Shown: in pieces, positions 30,974 through 41,100 of the stretch
Layout: every line of letters begins with the position of its first letter
How positions within the stretch are numbered: the first letter of the stretch is position 1
Assembly: GCA_029560515.1 (NCBI GenBank)
Contig: JAKQKT010000153.1
Span: 1-41,462 of the forward strand
Reading direction: 5' to 3'
Source of the DNA: Pseudomonadota bacterium
GTDB taxonomy: Bacteria; Pseudomonadota; Gammaproteobacteria; Xanthomonadales; Xanthomonadaceae
DNA length: 41,462 bases
The notes under the pieces: generated by a model
The model's input: only the letters and a program-made list of their open reading frames with translations
Told to the model about the DNA's origin: nothing
The model's database searches: none
Translations under genes and position numbers: made by a program

Positions 30974-31537
30974 ATGCCGCCCAACTCATCGCTTACCGCG
31001 CACTTTCTTATTGCCATGCCGGCGATGGATGATCCGAATTTTGCCCAGGGCGTGACCTTGCTCTGCCAGCACGATGCCGAAGGTGCGATGGGTTTGACGA
31101 TCAACCGGATCTCCGACTTCACGCTAGGCGAAGTGTTTGAACAGATGCAGATTGACTGCGAGTCGAAGGAAATGGCCGATATTCCGGTATTGCTTGGCGG
31201 GCCGGTTCAACCGGATCGCGGCTTCGTATTGCACGATGATTCCCGCGAATGGAGTTCCACCCTGCGTTTCGGCAATGGCCTGGCCGTAAGCACCTCGCGC
31301 GACATTCTGGAGGCGATGGCAAAGGGGCAGGGCCCCAAGAACGCGGTCATCATGCTGGGTTATGCGGGCTGGACCGCCGGCCAACTGGAAGCGGAAATCG
31401 CTGCCAATTCATGGCTGACCGTCGAAGCCGATCAGGCCATCCTCTTTCATACTGCCATCCATGAGCGCTGGAAGGCGGCGGCAAAAAGTCTTGGTGTCAA
31501 TCTCTCGCAAGTCGCCGACTATTCGGGGCGAGCCTGA
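30974..31537 (+). CDS. yqgE: YqgE/AlgH family protein
   Basis: The 187-residue product starts LTAHFLIAMPAMDDPNFAQG and has VTLLCQHDAEGAMGLTINR, VLLGGPVQPDRGFVLHD and VIMLGYAGWTAGQLEAEI, all characteristic of YqgE/AlgH. AlgH was linked to alginate regulation in Pseudomonas, but the biochemical role is unclear. Its stop codon overlaps the ruvX start (TGATG at 31535-31539), and ruvX in turn overlaps pyrB, so these are one translationally coupled operon. Confidence 0.95.
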   Translation: MPPNSSLTAHFLIAMPAMDDPNFAQGVTLLCQHDAEGAMGLTINRISDFTLGEVFEQMQIDCESKEMADIPVLLGGPVQPDRGFVLHDDSREWSSTLRFGNGLAVSTSRDILEAMAKGQGPKNAVIMLGYAGWTAGQLEAEIAANSWLTVEADQAILFHTAIHERWKAAAKSLGVNLSQVADYSGRA

Positions 31538-32052
31538 TGAGCGTCACCACCGTGCTTGGTTTCGATGTCGGTGCGCGACGTATCGGTATTGCGGTCGGGA
31601 ATTGCATTTCGATGAGTGCGCGCGAGGTGGGTGTGCTGGATGTTTTCGATAACCAGGTCGATTGGGCAAGCCTGAATCGTTGGATAAAAGAATGGATGCC
31701 GCAGGCTCTGGTGGTCGGTGACCCTCAGACGCTCGATGGCGGTGACCAGGCTTCCCGGCAACGCGCAAGAAAATTCGCCATCGAGATCGGCAAGCGCTAT
31801 CAACTTCCGGTCGAGCAAATCGACGAGCGCAATTCTTCGATCGAAGCGGCGCAGCGATTTGCCGAAGCACGTCGCGCCGGCACCAAAAAACGTCACCAAG
31901 CCGCCAACCTGGATGCCCTTGCCGCCGTCATTATTGTAGAGCGCTGGTTGAATGAACCGGGCGCACGTACTTTGGTGGATAACGCGGCATCCCAATCTTC
32001 TTCAGCCAATTCTTCGCCATCAAATCCTGCTTCCGGAGTGGAACCCCTATGA
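31537..32052 (+). CDS. ruvX: RuvX/YqgF pre-16S rRNA nuclease (putative Holliday-junction resolvase)
   Basis: The 171-residue protein has the RNase H-like fold: VLGFDVGARRIGIAVGN with the first catalytic Asp, ALVVGDPQTLDGG, VEQIDERNSSIEA, and the end AANLDALAAVIIVERWL with the C-terminal Asp. The family processes the 5' end of pre-16S rRNA and was long annotated as a Holliday-junction resolvase. About 30 extra C-terminal residues are Ser/Pro-rich and probably disordered. It overlaps yqgE and pyrB. Confidence 0.94.
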   Translation: MSVTTVLGFDVGARRIGIAVGNCISMSAREVGVLDVFDNQVDWASLNRWIKEWMPQALVVGDPQTLDGGDQASRQRARKFAIEIGKRYQLPVEQIDERNSSIEAAQRFAEARRAGTKKRHQAANLDALAAVIIVERWLNEPGARTLVDNAASQSSSANSSPSNPASGVEPL

Positions 32053-32993
32053 GTCTGCAATTTTTTCCCGACGGTCGCTTTCGGCATTTTCTGAGTCTGG
32101 AGGATGTGCCGCATGCAGCCTTGGAAAAATTGCTCGAATCTGCACGCGAGCTCCGTGCCGATGCGCTCGGCGGTACTGCACTTCGACAGCATTTGCTGGG
32201 CAAGACGGTCTGCAACCTTTTCTTCGAAAATTCCACACGGACGCGTAGCTCTTTTCTGCTGGCAGCCCAGCGTCTGGGGGCTGACGTCTTTACCTTTGAT
32301 GCATCGACATCGTCCGGGAAAAAGGGCGAGACCGATATCGACACGCTGAAAAACCTCGAAGCGATGGGAGTCAATGCTTTCGTCATCCGGCATTCGGAAA
32401 ATGGCGCCGTCGCGAAGCTCGCGGAAGCCGCTGGCCCAGGCACCTGCGTCATCAACGCCGGCGATGGTCGCCATCAACATCCGACCCAAGGCTTGCTGGA
32501 TATGCTGAGCATCCGCGAGTTCAAGGGCAGCGATTTTTCCAGCCTAAAGATATTGATTGCTGGCGATATCAAGCATTCTCGCGTCGCGCGTTCGGATTTG
32601 AACGCGCTGCGCACCTTGGGTGCCGCAGAAATTCGTGTATGCGGCCCTGCCAGTCTGCTGCCGACCGATGGCACCATCGATGGGTGCAAACGCTTTGAAG
32701 ATTTAGATCAGGCAATACAAGGCGTGGATGTCGTGATGATGCTACGCCTGCAGCGCGAACGCATGGAAGAAGGCCTGATCAATTCTCTGGATGGCTATTT
32801 CCGCGATTACGGCCTGACGCAAAAGCGACTGGCACTCGCGAAGCATGATGCCATCGTGATGCATCCGGGCCCGATGAATCGCGGCGTCGAAATTGCCGAT
32901 GAAGTGGCCGATGGCCCGCAATCGATCATCCTGCCGCAAGTGAGTAATGGCGTGGCGGTGCGGATGGCGGTATTGAAAGCTTTGCTCGCCTGA
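32049..32993 (+). CDS. pyrB: Aspartate carbamoyltransferase catalytic subunit
   Basis: PyrB condenses carbamoyl phosphate with aspartate in pyrimidine synthesis. The 314-residue product has FFENSTRTRSSFLLAAQRLG (carbamoyl-phosphate site), INAGDGRHQHPTQGLLD, ILIAGDIKHSRVARSDLNAL and the C-terminal VMHPGPMNRGVEI. Its ATG overlaps the ruvX stop by four bases (ATGA). In Pseudomonas a pyrC-like inactive dihydroorotase gene follows pyrB; here it is absent, and convergent tonB comes next. Confidence 0.96.
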   Translation: MSLQFFPDGRFRHFLSLEDVPHAALEKLLESARELRADALGGTALRQHLLGKTVCNLFFENSTRTRSSFLLAAQRLGADVFTFDASTSSGKKGETDIDTLKNLEAMGVNAFVIRHSENGAVAKLAEAAGPGTCVINAGDGRHQHPTQGLLDMLSIREFKGSDFSSLKILIAGDIKHSRVARSDLNALRTLGAAEIRVCGPASLLPTDGTIDGCKRFEDLDQAIQGVDVVMMLRLQRERMEEGLINSLDGYFRDYGLTQKRLALAKHDAIVMHPGPMNRGVEIADEVADGPQSIILPQVSNGVAVRMAVLKALLA

Positions 32994-33006
32994 TTTTATT
33001 TTTTGC

Positions 33007-33035
33007 GTAGGGGCGCAGCAAGCAACGCGCCTAGG
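33007..33035. repeat. Degenerate GTAG REP-like fragment
   Basis: GTAGGGGCGCAGC at 33007-33019 is followed by GCGCCTAGG (33027-33035), which pairs only partly with it. Its GTAGG start and convergent-gene position suggest a decayed member of the GTAG family. Low confidence. Confidence 0.35.
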
Positions 33036-33036
33036 C

Positions 33037-33957
33037 TCAAAACGTTTCCAAATCCCCGTTCCCGTAAAACTTGAAAGTACGGGTGATGTAAAGCACGTCG
33101 ATATTTTCCGAAGTTTTTGGAATCGGGGCGAAGGGTTGTGCGAGGCGAACGAATTTTATCGCAGCCTGATCAAGGACCACGATGTTGCTGGGTGTAGTCA
33201 GCACGATGTCTTCCACGCTACCGTCCCGGCGGATGGCCACCGTCATTACCAGCGTGCCGGATAGGTTCTTGATGCGAGCCTGTTCCGGATAATTGGCATT
33301 GCCTACCCGTTCCACCTTGCGCACCCAGTCGCGCATATAAGAAGCGTATTCATAAGCCTGGGTGCTGGCGGAAATAAACTTTTTCTTGGGCCGCTTGGCG
33401 TAAAGCTCCTGCTTGCGTTCGATTTCGGCTGCCAGTCGGGCCATCTCGAGGCTTTGCTGCATCAGTTCGCGGCCAGTGGGCAACTTTTGTGGCGTGGTGA
33501 TGGGGTGCTCTTCCGGCTTGACGACTTTTTGCTCGCTATCGGCCGTAGTGCTCAAAACGCGTTGCTTGGAGTCCGGTTCCGGCGCAGGCGCCTGTTGCGT
33601 CATCTGGATCGGGGCAATGCCGGGGTCCGGTTTGGGTACGCTGGCCAGTTGGGATTCCCTTGGACGGCGCGCTTCATCCTTGTCACCTCCGCCCTTATTG
33701 TTCGCCTGCGCAATAAAGTCGGCCTGCTTAGGCGCTTCGGTGGTCTGGGTTTCGGTCAGGATGACGTCCAGTGTCGGCATCACCGGTGCCGCGTCTTCCA
33801 GACTGAAGCCGACGCCAAGAATCACGATGCCATGCAAAATCGCGGCCAAAGCCAAGGTCGCGCTCAAGCGTTCATTGGGGCCGATTTTTGGGGCAACGGG
33901 AGGCGTTGCAGTGCTCGAATCAGGAATGCCGCTCAAGTCGTACCTCGATAGCGTCAA
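33037..33957 (-). CDS. tonB: Energy transducer TonB
   Basis: TonB transmits proton-motive force from ExbB-ExbD to outer-membrane receptors. The 306-residue protein has a cytoplasmic start, one membrane helix (LSATLALAAILHGIVILGVG, about residues 31-50), a long charged periplasmic stretch rich in Lys, Pro and Gln, and a C-terminal domain. The latter includes WVRKVERVGNANYPEQARIK, GTLVMTVAIRRDGSVEDI and VRLAQPFAPIP, the TonB-CTD pattern. The start overlaps the 3' end of gshB by 38 bases; no exbB or exbD is nearby. Confidence 0.9.
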   Translation of the reverse strand: MTLSRYDLSGIPDSSTATPPVAPKIGPNERLSATLALAAILHGIVILGVGFSLEDAAPVMPTLDVILTETQTTEAPKQADFIAQANNKGGGDKDEARRPRESQLASVPKPDPGIAPIQMTQQAPAPEPDSKQRVLSTTADSEQKVVKPEEHPITTPQKLPTGRELMQQSLEMARLAAEIERKQELYAKRPKKKFISASTQAYEYASYMRDWVRKVERVGNANYPEQARIKNLSGTLVMTVAIRRDGSVEDIVLTTPSNIVVLDQAAIKFVRLAQPFAPIPKTSENIDVLYITRTFKFYGNGDLETF

Positions 33958-34876
33958 ACATTTGGCCGGCGATGTTCAATCCGAATTGTTTATCCAGTTC
34001 GCGAATACAGGTGGGGCTGGTAACGTTCACCTCGGTCAGATAGTCGCCAATGACATCGAGCCCGACAAAAATCATGCCGCGGCGTTTCAGTTCCGGCCCG
34101 ACCTGGGAAGCAATCCAGTGGTCCCGTTCGCTCAGGGGGCGACCTTCGCCACGCCCGCCTGCGGCCAGATTGCCTCTGAACTCGGTTCCTTGCGGAATTC
34201 TGGCCAGACAATAAGGAACCGGCTCGCCGTCAATCAACAAAATACGCTTGTCGCCCTGGGTAATCTCCGGGATGTAACGCTGAGCCATTGTGAGCGAGCG
34301 ACCGCCATCGGTCAGGGTTTCGATGATGACATTGAGATTCGGGTCGCCATGCTTGGATCGGAAAATGGAGCGTCCGCCCATGCCGTCCAACGGCTTCAGA
34401 ACCACCTCGCCATGGGTTTCGGCAAAGTCTTTCAACTGGGCCTTGTCACGGCTGACCAGGGTTTCCGGGCAGCACTGCGGGAACAGGAGTGCTGCAAGCT
34501 TTTCGTTCAGGTCACGCAGGCCTTGCGGGTCGTTGACGACGAGTACGCCTGCTTTTTGTGCCAGGCTCAGAATGATGGTGTCGTGCAGATAATGCGAATC
34601 CACCGGCGGGTCGGTACGCATCAGTACGACCTGAGTATCGGTCAGGGCTTTTGCCTCGAATTCGCCGAGTTGAAACCAGTTTTCCTTGCTGTCGGCAACT
34701 TTCAAACTCGCCATTTGCGCCCATGCCTGACCACTTCTTACGCTCAAGCTGTGGGGTTTGATGTAATAAAGTGTATAGCCACGCCGCTGTGCTTCCAGCA
34801 GCATGGCAAAAGTGGAATCCTTCGCCGTGTTGATTGCGTTAATCGGATCCATTACAACGGCACAAACGATCGACAT
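33920..34876 (-). CDS. gshB: Glutathione synthetase
   Basis: GshB joins gamma-glutamylcysteine and glycine using ATP. The 318-residue product shows the ATP-grasp fold: CAVVMDPINAINTAKDSTFA at the N-terminus, MRTDPPVDSHYLHDT, GEVVLKPLDGMGGRSIFR, and the C-terminal FVGLDVIGDYLTEVNVTSPT with the metal-binding Glu/Asn. It is followed by tonB with a 38-base overlap. It is divergent from pilG across a 174-base region holding a strong pilG promoter. Confidence 0.97.
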   Translation of the reverse strand: MSIVCAVVMDPINAINTAKDSTFAMLLEAQRRGYTLYYIKPHSLSVRSGQAWAQMASLKVADSKENWFQLGEFEAKALTDTQVVLMRTDPPVDSHYLHDTIILSLAQKAGVLVVNDPQGLRDLNEKLAALLFPQCCPETLVSRDKAQLKDFAETHGEVVLKPLDGMGGRSIFRSKHGDPNLNVIIETLTDGGRSLTMAQRYIPEITQGDKRILLIDGEPVPYCLARIPQGTEFRGNLAAGGRGEGRPLSERDHWIASQVGPELKRRGMIFVGLDVIGDYLTEVNVTSPTCIRELDKQFGLNIAGQMFDAIEVRLERHS

Positions 34877-34968
34877 TCCAAGACTCCGGCTTCAAGAAGG
34901 TGTAGCCTAACAGGGCTAAGCTGCAAGGTGCAGAGTGTCACGTTTTGTTAAAAAAGTGCTTATAAGGC

Positions 34969-34999
34969 TTGACACCTTAACGGGTGATTGAGATATAAG
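34969..34999 (+). promoter_or_regulatory. Sigma-70-type promoter of the pilG operon
   Basis: TTGACA (34969-34974) is a consensus -35. The -10 is either GATATA (34992-34997, spacing 17) or TATAAG (34994-34999, spacing 19). It lies 52 bases ahead of the pilG ATG at 35051. A palindrome CTTATAAG (34959-34966) directly precedes the -35 and could be an operator. Confidence 0.7.
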
Positions 35000-35050
35000 T
35001 CAGTGTGTAAATGCCAGACATGGCGCCTGAAACAGGGAATGGGGATTGAG

Positions 35051-35440
35051 ATGGAAGACAACAACCTGACCGGCTTGCGTGTCATGGTGATCGACGACTC
35101 GAAGACGATTCGTCGAACTGCGGAAACTTTATTGAAAAAAGAAGGTTGCAATGTCGTTACGGCGACGGATGGCTTCGAAGCATTGTCGAAAATTGCCGAC
35201 CATCAGCCACAGGTGGTATTTGTCGACATCATGATGCCGCGCCTCGATGGCTACCAGACTTGTGCCCTGATCAAAAACAACCAGATGTTCAAGGGTATTC
35301 CCGTCATCATGCTGTCCTCGAAAGACGGTTTGTTCGACAAAGCCCGTGGTCGCATCGTCGGTTCGGACGAATATCTGACCAAGCCGTTCACGCGTGACGA
35401 GTTGCTTTCCGCAATTCGCAAATACGTGAAAGCAAGCTGA
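35051..35440 (+). CDS. pilG: Twitching-motility response regulator PilG
   Basis: PilG is a single-domain CheY-like regulator that relays phosphate from ChpA and promotes pilus extension. The 129-residue product from ATG 35051 starts MEDNNLTGLRVMVIDDSKTI, with RRTAETLLKKEGCNVVTATD, the phospho-acceptor Asp in VVFVDIMMPRLDGYQ, VIMLSSKDGLFDKARGR and EYLTKPF with the conserved Lys. Near-identity to Pseudomonas PilG in these blocks makes it PilG rather than PilH. The ATG is preceded by a G-rich stretch; an in-frame start at 34988 lacks family support. No pilH follows: the next gene is pilI. Confidence 0.96.
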   Translation: MEDNNLTGLRVMVIDDSKTIRRTAETLLKKEGCNVVTATDGFEALSKIADHQPQVVFVDIMMPRLDGYQTCALIKNNQMFKGIPVIMLSSKDGLFDKARGRIVGSDEYLTKPFTRDELLSAIRKYVKAS

Positions 35441-35447
35441 GGCGGCC

Positions 35448-35999
35448 ATGGCAAATAACGCAGCCCCCCACCTAAGTTCCTTTGACGTTCTGCAGGATTA
35501 CGAACAGCGTTCGCTGGTGCATGCTCCGGGACGTCCGGAAATGATCGAGGCGGCGGGTCACTGGCGTGGTGTTGGTTATCGTTTGGGCAAACGCCGGTTT
35601 GTTTCGTCATTCGATGAAATCGTCGAAATCATTACCTTGCCCAGCGTCACTGCGGTGCCCGGCGCAAATCCTTGGATGCTCGGTGTTGCCAACGTCCGCG
35701 GCAGCTTGCTGCCCGTGGTCGATCTAAAGCAATTTCTCGAAGGCGACCGCACGGTGGTGCACGACGGCCAGCGCGTACTAGTGATTCGCCAGGCAGGCGG
35801 CAATGTCGCCGTGCTGATCGACGAGCTATTCGGCCAGCGTACCTTCAATGACACCCATCGCGTTGAAATCGAAGAGCAGTACGAAGGGCGTTACAGCAAC
35901 TTTGTCAGTCAGGTTTACCAATTGAATGATTCACAATGGGGTGTGTTCAACATGTCTTTGTTGGCACGCACACCGGAATTTCGGCAGGCTGTCCTATGA
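35448..35999 (+). CDS. pilI: CheW-like adaptor PilI
   Basis: PilI couples the receptor PilJ to the kinase ChpA. The 183-residue product is a CheW domain: RFVSSFDEIVEIITLPSVTA, VPGANPWMLGVANVRGSLLP, VVDLKQFLEG, VLVIRQAGGNVAVLIDELFG and the end WGVFNMSLLARTPEFRQAV. GAGGCGG precedes the ATG. It follows pilG by seven bases and precedes pilJ by 40. Confidence 0.95.
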   Translation: MANNAAPHLSSFDVLQDYEQRSLVHAPGRPEMIEAAGHWRGVGYRLGKRRFVSSFDEIVEIITLPSVTAVPGANPWMLGVANVRGSLLPVVDLKQFLEGDRTVVHDGQRVLVIRQAGGNVAVLIDELFGQRTFNDTHRVEIEEQYEGRYSNFVSQVYQLNDSQWGVFNMSLLARTPEFRQAVL

Positions 36000-36039
36000 A
36001 GGCGGCTTCTAATGTTTTTTTATGGGGTGAGGTTTAACT

Positions 36040-38079
36040 ATGAGCAGCAAATTCAGCTCGGTATCGAATAAAGTCTCGGGTTTCGGCACCAGGATGTGGG
36101 CCGGCATTCTCGTCGCTTCGCTCTTGGTGCTCGGTGCGAACGTCACCTTGCAAACCTATTTGAGCGGACGGGAAAACAACGCCCGAGCCGTCAGCGCCGA
36201 GTTGCAGGTGCTATCGCAGAAGTTGGCGAAGTACTCGCAGGAAGCCGTGGGCGGTAAAGCCGAATCCTTCGATGCGTTCCAGACCACCAAGGCCCGCATC
36301 GATACCATCGTCAAATCGCTGAACGACGGCGGTAACGGGGTTGACGCCTACCGTAACAACCTCAATGCACTGGGCGTGAAGTCCGCATTGGCGAAGGTGA
36401 CCGAAGTCTGGACTCGCATGTCCAAGGATGCCAACCGCATTTCCACCAGTCAGAAGCAGATTCTGGAATTCTCCGACAATGCCGGCAGCTTCTCAGCCCG
36501 AATCCCGCAAATTTCTGCGCGTCTGGATGAAGTGGTTCGCCAGATGGCTGATAGCGGTGCGCCTGCATCACAGATCAATCTTGCCAACCGTCAAATCGTG
36601 CTCGCAGACCGGATGTCGCGTCGTGTAACGGAAATCCGCGCTGGTGGCGACAATGCCATCACGGCTGCCGATGCTCTGTCGCGCGACTCCTCGGTGTTCT
36701 CGCAGGTGCTGACGGGTTTGCAAAAAGGCGACACCCGCATGGGTATCAGCCAGGTGACTTCACCGACCGCTGCCAGTGCCGTGGGCGCGGTGGAAAAGCT
36801 GTATGTCGATTCGCAAAAGGAAATGGATGCCATTTTGCAAGCATCGACCGATTTGTTCGAAGTGCAACAGGCCAACGAACAAATCTCCGGTGATTCCAAC
36901 GTGCTCGAAGAAAATTCATCAGCTCTGCTGAAATCCTTCGATACCATCAACCAAAAACGACTGTTCCCCAACGTCTGGATTGCCGGTATTTCGGCAATCA
37001 TCGCCATTTTCGCCCTGGTTGGCTTGTTGAGAACCGCCTCGGCAGCGCAACGCATCCAGTTGAGCGAAACCAAACAAATCAACCAACGTAACCAGGAAGC
37101 TATTTTGCGCTTGCTGGACGAAATCGGTTCGCTCGGTGAAGGTGACTTGACCGTAAAAGCGACGGTGACCGAAGACATTACCGGCGCGATCGCGGACTCC
37201 ATCAACTTCGCCGTGGATCAGCTGCGATCCCTGGTGTCGACCATTAATGAAACCGCCGTGCAGGTGGCTGCTGCTGCCCAGGAAACCCAGGCAACCGCGA
37301 TGCATCTGGCGGAAGCTGCGGAACACCAGGCGCAACAGATTACATCGGCTTCGCAACAGATTAACTCGATCGCAAGCTCCATCGACCAGGTGTCCAAGAA
37401 CTCCGCCGAGTCGGCCGACGTGGCATCGCGCTCCGTGCAAATTGCTGCTAAAGGCGCCGACGTCGTGCGCCAGACGATTCAGGGCATGGACAACATCCGT
37501 GACCAGATTCAGGAAACCTCGAAACGTATTAAACGACTGGGTGAAAGCTCGCAGGAAATTGGTTCGATCGTGGAACTGATTAACGACATCGCCGAACAAA
37601 CCAACATTCTTGCTCTTAACGCCGCTATTCAGGCGGCATCCGCCGGTGAAGCAGGCCGCGGCTTCGCCGTGGTGGCCGACGAAGTGCAACGACTCGCAGA
37701 ACGCGCTTCGAATGCGACCAAGCGAATTGAAACACTGGTTCAAACCATTCAATCCGATACCAACGAAGCCGTGAGTTCGATGGAACAAACGACGGCCGAA
37801 GTGGTGTCCGGTGCCCGCCTGGCAGAAGACGCCGGCTTGGCACTCGGCGAGATTGAAAAGGTGTCGAACGATCTTGCAGATCTGATTCAAAACATTTCGA
37901 CCGCCGCCCGTCAGCAATCCACCGCTGCTACGAATATCACCGCAACGATGTCCGTGATTCAGGAAATTACGACACAGACCTCGCAAGGTGCCAGTCAAAC
38001 GGCCGACTCGATTGGTAACTTGGCGCAGCTCGCTGCAGATCTACGTCGTTCGGTAGCCGACTTTAAATTGCCAGGCTAA
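36040..38079 (+). CDS. pilJ: Type IV pilus chemoreceptor PilJ
   Basis: PilJ is the methyl-accepting receptor of the Pil-Chp pathway, thought to sense pilin or pilus tension. The 679-residue protein has a membrane helix near residues 15-35, a periplasmic domain (about 36-305) with type IV pili methyl-accepting (PilJ) sensor repeats, a second helix (about 309-331), a HAMP-like segment, and the cytoplasmic signalling tip. The last has [20 protein letters not shown] and [20 protein letters not shown], the conserved hairpin. GGTGAGG precedes the ATG. chpA follows after 87 bases containing a UUCG hairpin. pilK, the methyltransferase often found here, is absent. Confidence 0.96.
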   Translation: MSSKFSSVSNKVSGFGTRMWAGILVASLLVLGANVTLQTYLSGRENNARAVSAELQVLSQKLAKYSQEAVGGKAESFDAFQTTKARIDTIVKSLNDGGNGVDAYRNNLNALGVKSALAKVTEVWTRMSKDANRISTSQKQILEFSDNAGSFSARIPQISARLDEVVRQMADSGAPASQINLANRQIVLADRMSRRVTEIRAGGDNAITAADALSRDSSVFSQVLTGLQKGDTRMGISQVTSPTAASAVGAVEKLYVDSQKEMDAILQASTDLFEVQQANEQISGDSNVLEENSSALLKSFDTINQKRLFPNVWIAGISAIIAIFALVGLLRTASAAQRIQLSETKQINQRNQEAILRLLDEIGSLGEGDLTVKATVTEDITGAIADSINFAVDQLRSLVSTINETAVQVAAAAQETQATAMHLAEAAEHQAQQITSASQQINSIASSIDQVSKNSAESADVASRSVQIAAKGADVVRQTIQGMDNIRDQIQETSKRIKRLGESSQEIGSIVELINDIAEQTNILALNAAIQAASAGEAGRGFAVVADEVQRLAERASNATKRIETLVQTIQSDTNEAVSSMEQTTAEVVSGARLAEDAGLALGEIEKVSNDLADLIQNISTAARQQSTAATNITATMSVIQEITTQTSQGASQTADSIGNLAQLAADLRRSVADFKLPG

Positions 38080-38123
38080 GGCTTGGTCATTTAACGATGG
38101 ATTTTTTCAATGCTGGTTTAAAC

Positions 38124-38149
38124 GAGTTGTTTGGTTCGCCAAACAGCTC
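38124..38149 (+). other. UUCG-tetraloop hairpin between pilJ and chpA
   Basis: GAGTTGTTTGG (38124-38134) pairs with CCAAACAGCTC (38139-38149), including one T-G wobble, around a TTCG loop, which is exceptionally stable in RNA. No T-tract follows, so it is not a terminator. It ends 17 bases ahead of the chpA start and may set the pilJ:chpA ratio through mRNA processing or translation. Confidence 0.7.
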
Positions 38150-38166
38150 ACCATGAGGACCTCGGC

Positions 38167-41100
38167 ATGAGGCTGCACGACAATAACGATTTCACCACGC
38201 TCACCTGGGTAAAGCCGGAACTTGACGAAACATTGCGTCAAGCCCGTAATGCTTTGCAGATATACGTTGAAGAGGGTGAAGATCCCACGCAGCTGAAAGA
38301 CTGCGCTTCATTCCTGCATCAGGTGCAAGGTACTCTTCGCATGGTCGAGCTCTACGGCGCCGCGATGGTGGCCGAAGAAATGGAGCAGCTGAGCAAAGCA
38401 CTGATCGACGGCAAGGTCGACAATCGCGACAACGCTTACGGCGTATTGATGCAGGGCATCGTTCAGTTGCCGGATTATCTCGAGCGTTTGCAAACCGGCC
38501 ATCGTGATATCCCGATCGTGCTGCTGCCCTTGCTCAACCAATTGCGCGCGAGCCGTGGCGAACAGGGTTTGTCGGAAAGCGTGCTGTTCTCGCCGGATTT
38601 GTCCAGGCCATTGCCCGATTCCGCCAAGGGTCCGACTTATCCATTGGCTGCAGATGAATTGTCCCGTCGCGCCGACACATTGCGAAATCTGTTCCAGGGC
38701 GCCTTGCTGCGCTGGCTGAAAGACGACAACAGCTCCAGCAACATCAAGGACATGACCGATGTTTGCGACCAGCTGGTACCGATTACCTTTTCCGAGCCGG
38801 CCCGGCGTTTGTTCTGGGTGGCCTCCGGAACATTGGATGCCCTCAGCAAGGGTGCTTTTCAGGCCAGCAATGCCCTGAAACAATCGCTCGGCAAAGTCGA
38901 GCGCGAAATCAAGAGATTGGCAGAAGGCGGCGATGATGCATTCCGCAACGATCCGCCAATCGAACTGACGCGCCAACTGCTTTATTTCGTCGCGCACGAA
39001 GCGACCGATGCTGGTCGTATTGGTGAAATACGTGAAGTTTTCGGCCTGAACGACAATGTCCCGAATGCGGCAGAGCTTGCGCATGCACAGGGCAGTTTGA
39101 CCGGACATAATCGTGCCTTGCTTGCGACTGTTGCGGTCGCGATCAAGGAAGATTTGATGCGGGTCAAAGACTCGCTCGATTTGCATCTTCGCACGCCCAA
39201 TGCAGCTTCCTCGGATCTGAATCTGCAAGTGGATGCACTGGATCGGGTTGGCGACACACTCGGCATGCTGGGTCTTGGCGTTGCGCGTCGCGTGGTGCAG
39301 GAGCAGCGCACTGCGATCAATGATGTGGTTTCAGGCCAGCGTAAAGCCGATGAAGCAACTTTGCTGGATATTGCAGGTGCATTGCTCTATGTCGAAGCTT
39401 CGCTGGATGACCAGGTCGCCAGACTGGGTCAAGACGACAACGCGGAAGCCGGCACAAGCAAAGGCACCCCCTTGCCGAGTTCCGAAGCACGCAAAGTACT
39501 CGATGTATTGTTGAAAGAAGCGGCTACCAATTTCACCCAGGCGCGCCAATGCTTTGTCGCCTTTGTCGAAACCCACTGGGATCACACCCAGCTCAATGAA
39601 GTGCCGCGTTTACTTGAAGAAGTCGCTGGAGCACTCAGAGTTCTGGATGTCGATAAGGCGCCGGATTACCTGACCGGTGTGCGACGTTTCACCGAAAACG
39701 AATTATTGCGGCGCCAGCGTGTGCCCAATGGCCAGCAAATGGATCGGCTTGCAGATGCATTGGCGAGTCTGGAATATTTCCTTGAGGCGGTTCGTGATCG
39801 TCGCCCCAATCGCGATCAAATTCTTGAAGTAGCACAGCATAGCCTCGAGGCTCTCGGTTACTGGCCGTTGCCGGCACAGGAAGCGCCGGTTCCGGTGGCA
39901 AAAATCGAGCCAGCCAAGCCCGCAGCGGTCGAGCCTGTCGCTGCCGCACCGGAACCTTTCGTTCCAGTGCCGGAAGCTCCTCGTGTCATAGAAGAAATTG
40001 CTCCTGCCGCATTTGCTCCGGCACCTGTTGTTGCAGAAGCAGAGGTCAGCGAACCAAGCTTTGCCGATATTTTGAAAGAAGCTGCTTCGGCACCTGCTTT
40101 CGATACCGAAACTTTTGAAGTCCCGGCCATCCCGGTTGCCAGTGTTGCTGTTGCAAGCGTGGCCGCACCTGCGGTCCCGGCTTCATCGGTACCCGTGGTG
40201 GGAGAATTGATTGGCAGTTTTGATGCCGCCAGCGACGAAATCGACGATGAAATTCGCGAAGTTTTTTCCGAGGAATTCGAGGAAGAGATCGGCAATCTGG
40301 AACAGTTGCTGCCGCCATGGCGTTCGGCTCCCGACAATCCTGAATTGCTTCGACCGATTCGTCGCGTTTTCCATACCCTCAAAGGCAGTGGTCGCCTTGT
40401 GGGTGCAAAAACTTTGGGCGAATTCAGCTGGAAAGTCGAGAGCTTGCTGAACCGGGTTCTTGATGGAACACGCGCTGCCTCTCCGGCAGTGGTGGCCTTG
40501 CTGGACAAAGCTTTTCATACACTGCCATTACTGCGCGCCGCCTTAATGGGTGAAACCGTTTATGCCGACCTGAAAGGGATCGAAGCGGTTGCCGAAAAAT
40601 TGACAGCGGGTGAAGAGGTTTATTACGAAACGGCTCCACTGGCAGCAGTGGCTGCCAATATTCCCGTTGGCGGCTTGGTCGATATGCCGACGCCCGTCGC
40701 CGAAACTCCGGAAACATTCGTCATTGCCGCCGACGCTGTCGAAGCGGAAGCCGATGTTGCCGATGGTGTTGAATTCTCGATTGATCCGGTTCTGTTTGAA
40801 ATTTTGAAACCGGAAGTGGCTGGTCATCTGGAAACGGTCGAAAACTGGATCTCCGAATCCAGAGCGAATAACAACACCGCAGTGACTGAAGTATTGCTCC
40901 GCTCCGTACACACCATGAATGGCGCTTTCGGGATGACCGAAGTAACCACGATTACGGACGTGACCGCTCCATTGGAAGGTTATCTGAAGCGTGCGATGGC
41001 ACATTCCGTCAGTTTGGACGCCAATGCGGTCGCACTTGTATCGGAAGCCGCTGCGGCAATTCGTCAAACGATTACCGCACTCGATCGTCCGAAGCCCGTC

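Noticed and set aside
33413-34951. 512-codon frame on the plus strand
   Set aside because: It is antisense to tonB and gshB, both clear family members; the long frame reflects codon bias in GC-rich DNA.
36919-37998. 359-codon frame on the minus strand
   Set aside because: It is antisense to the pilJ signalling domain, whose motifs are unmistakable.
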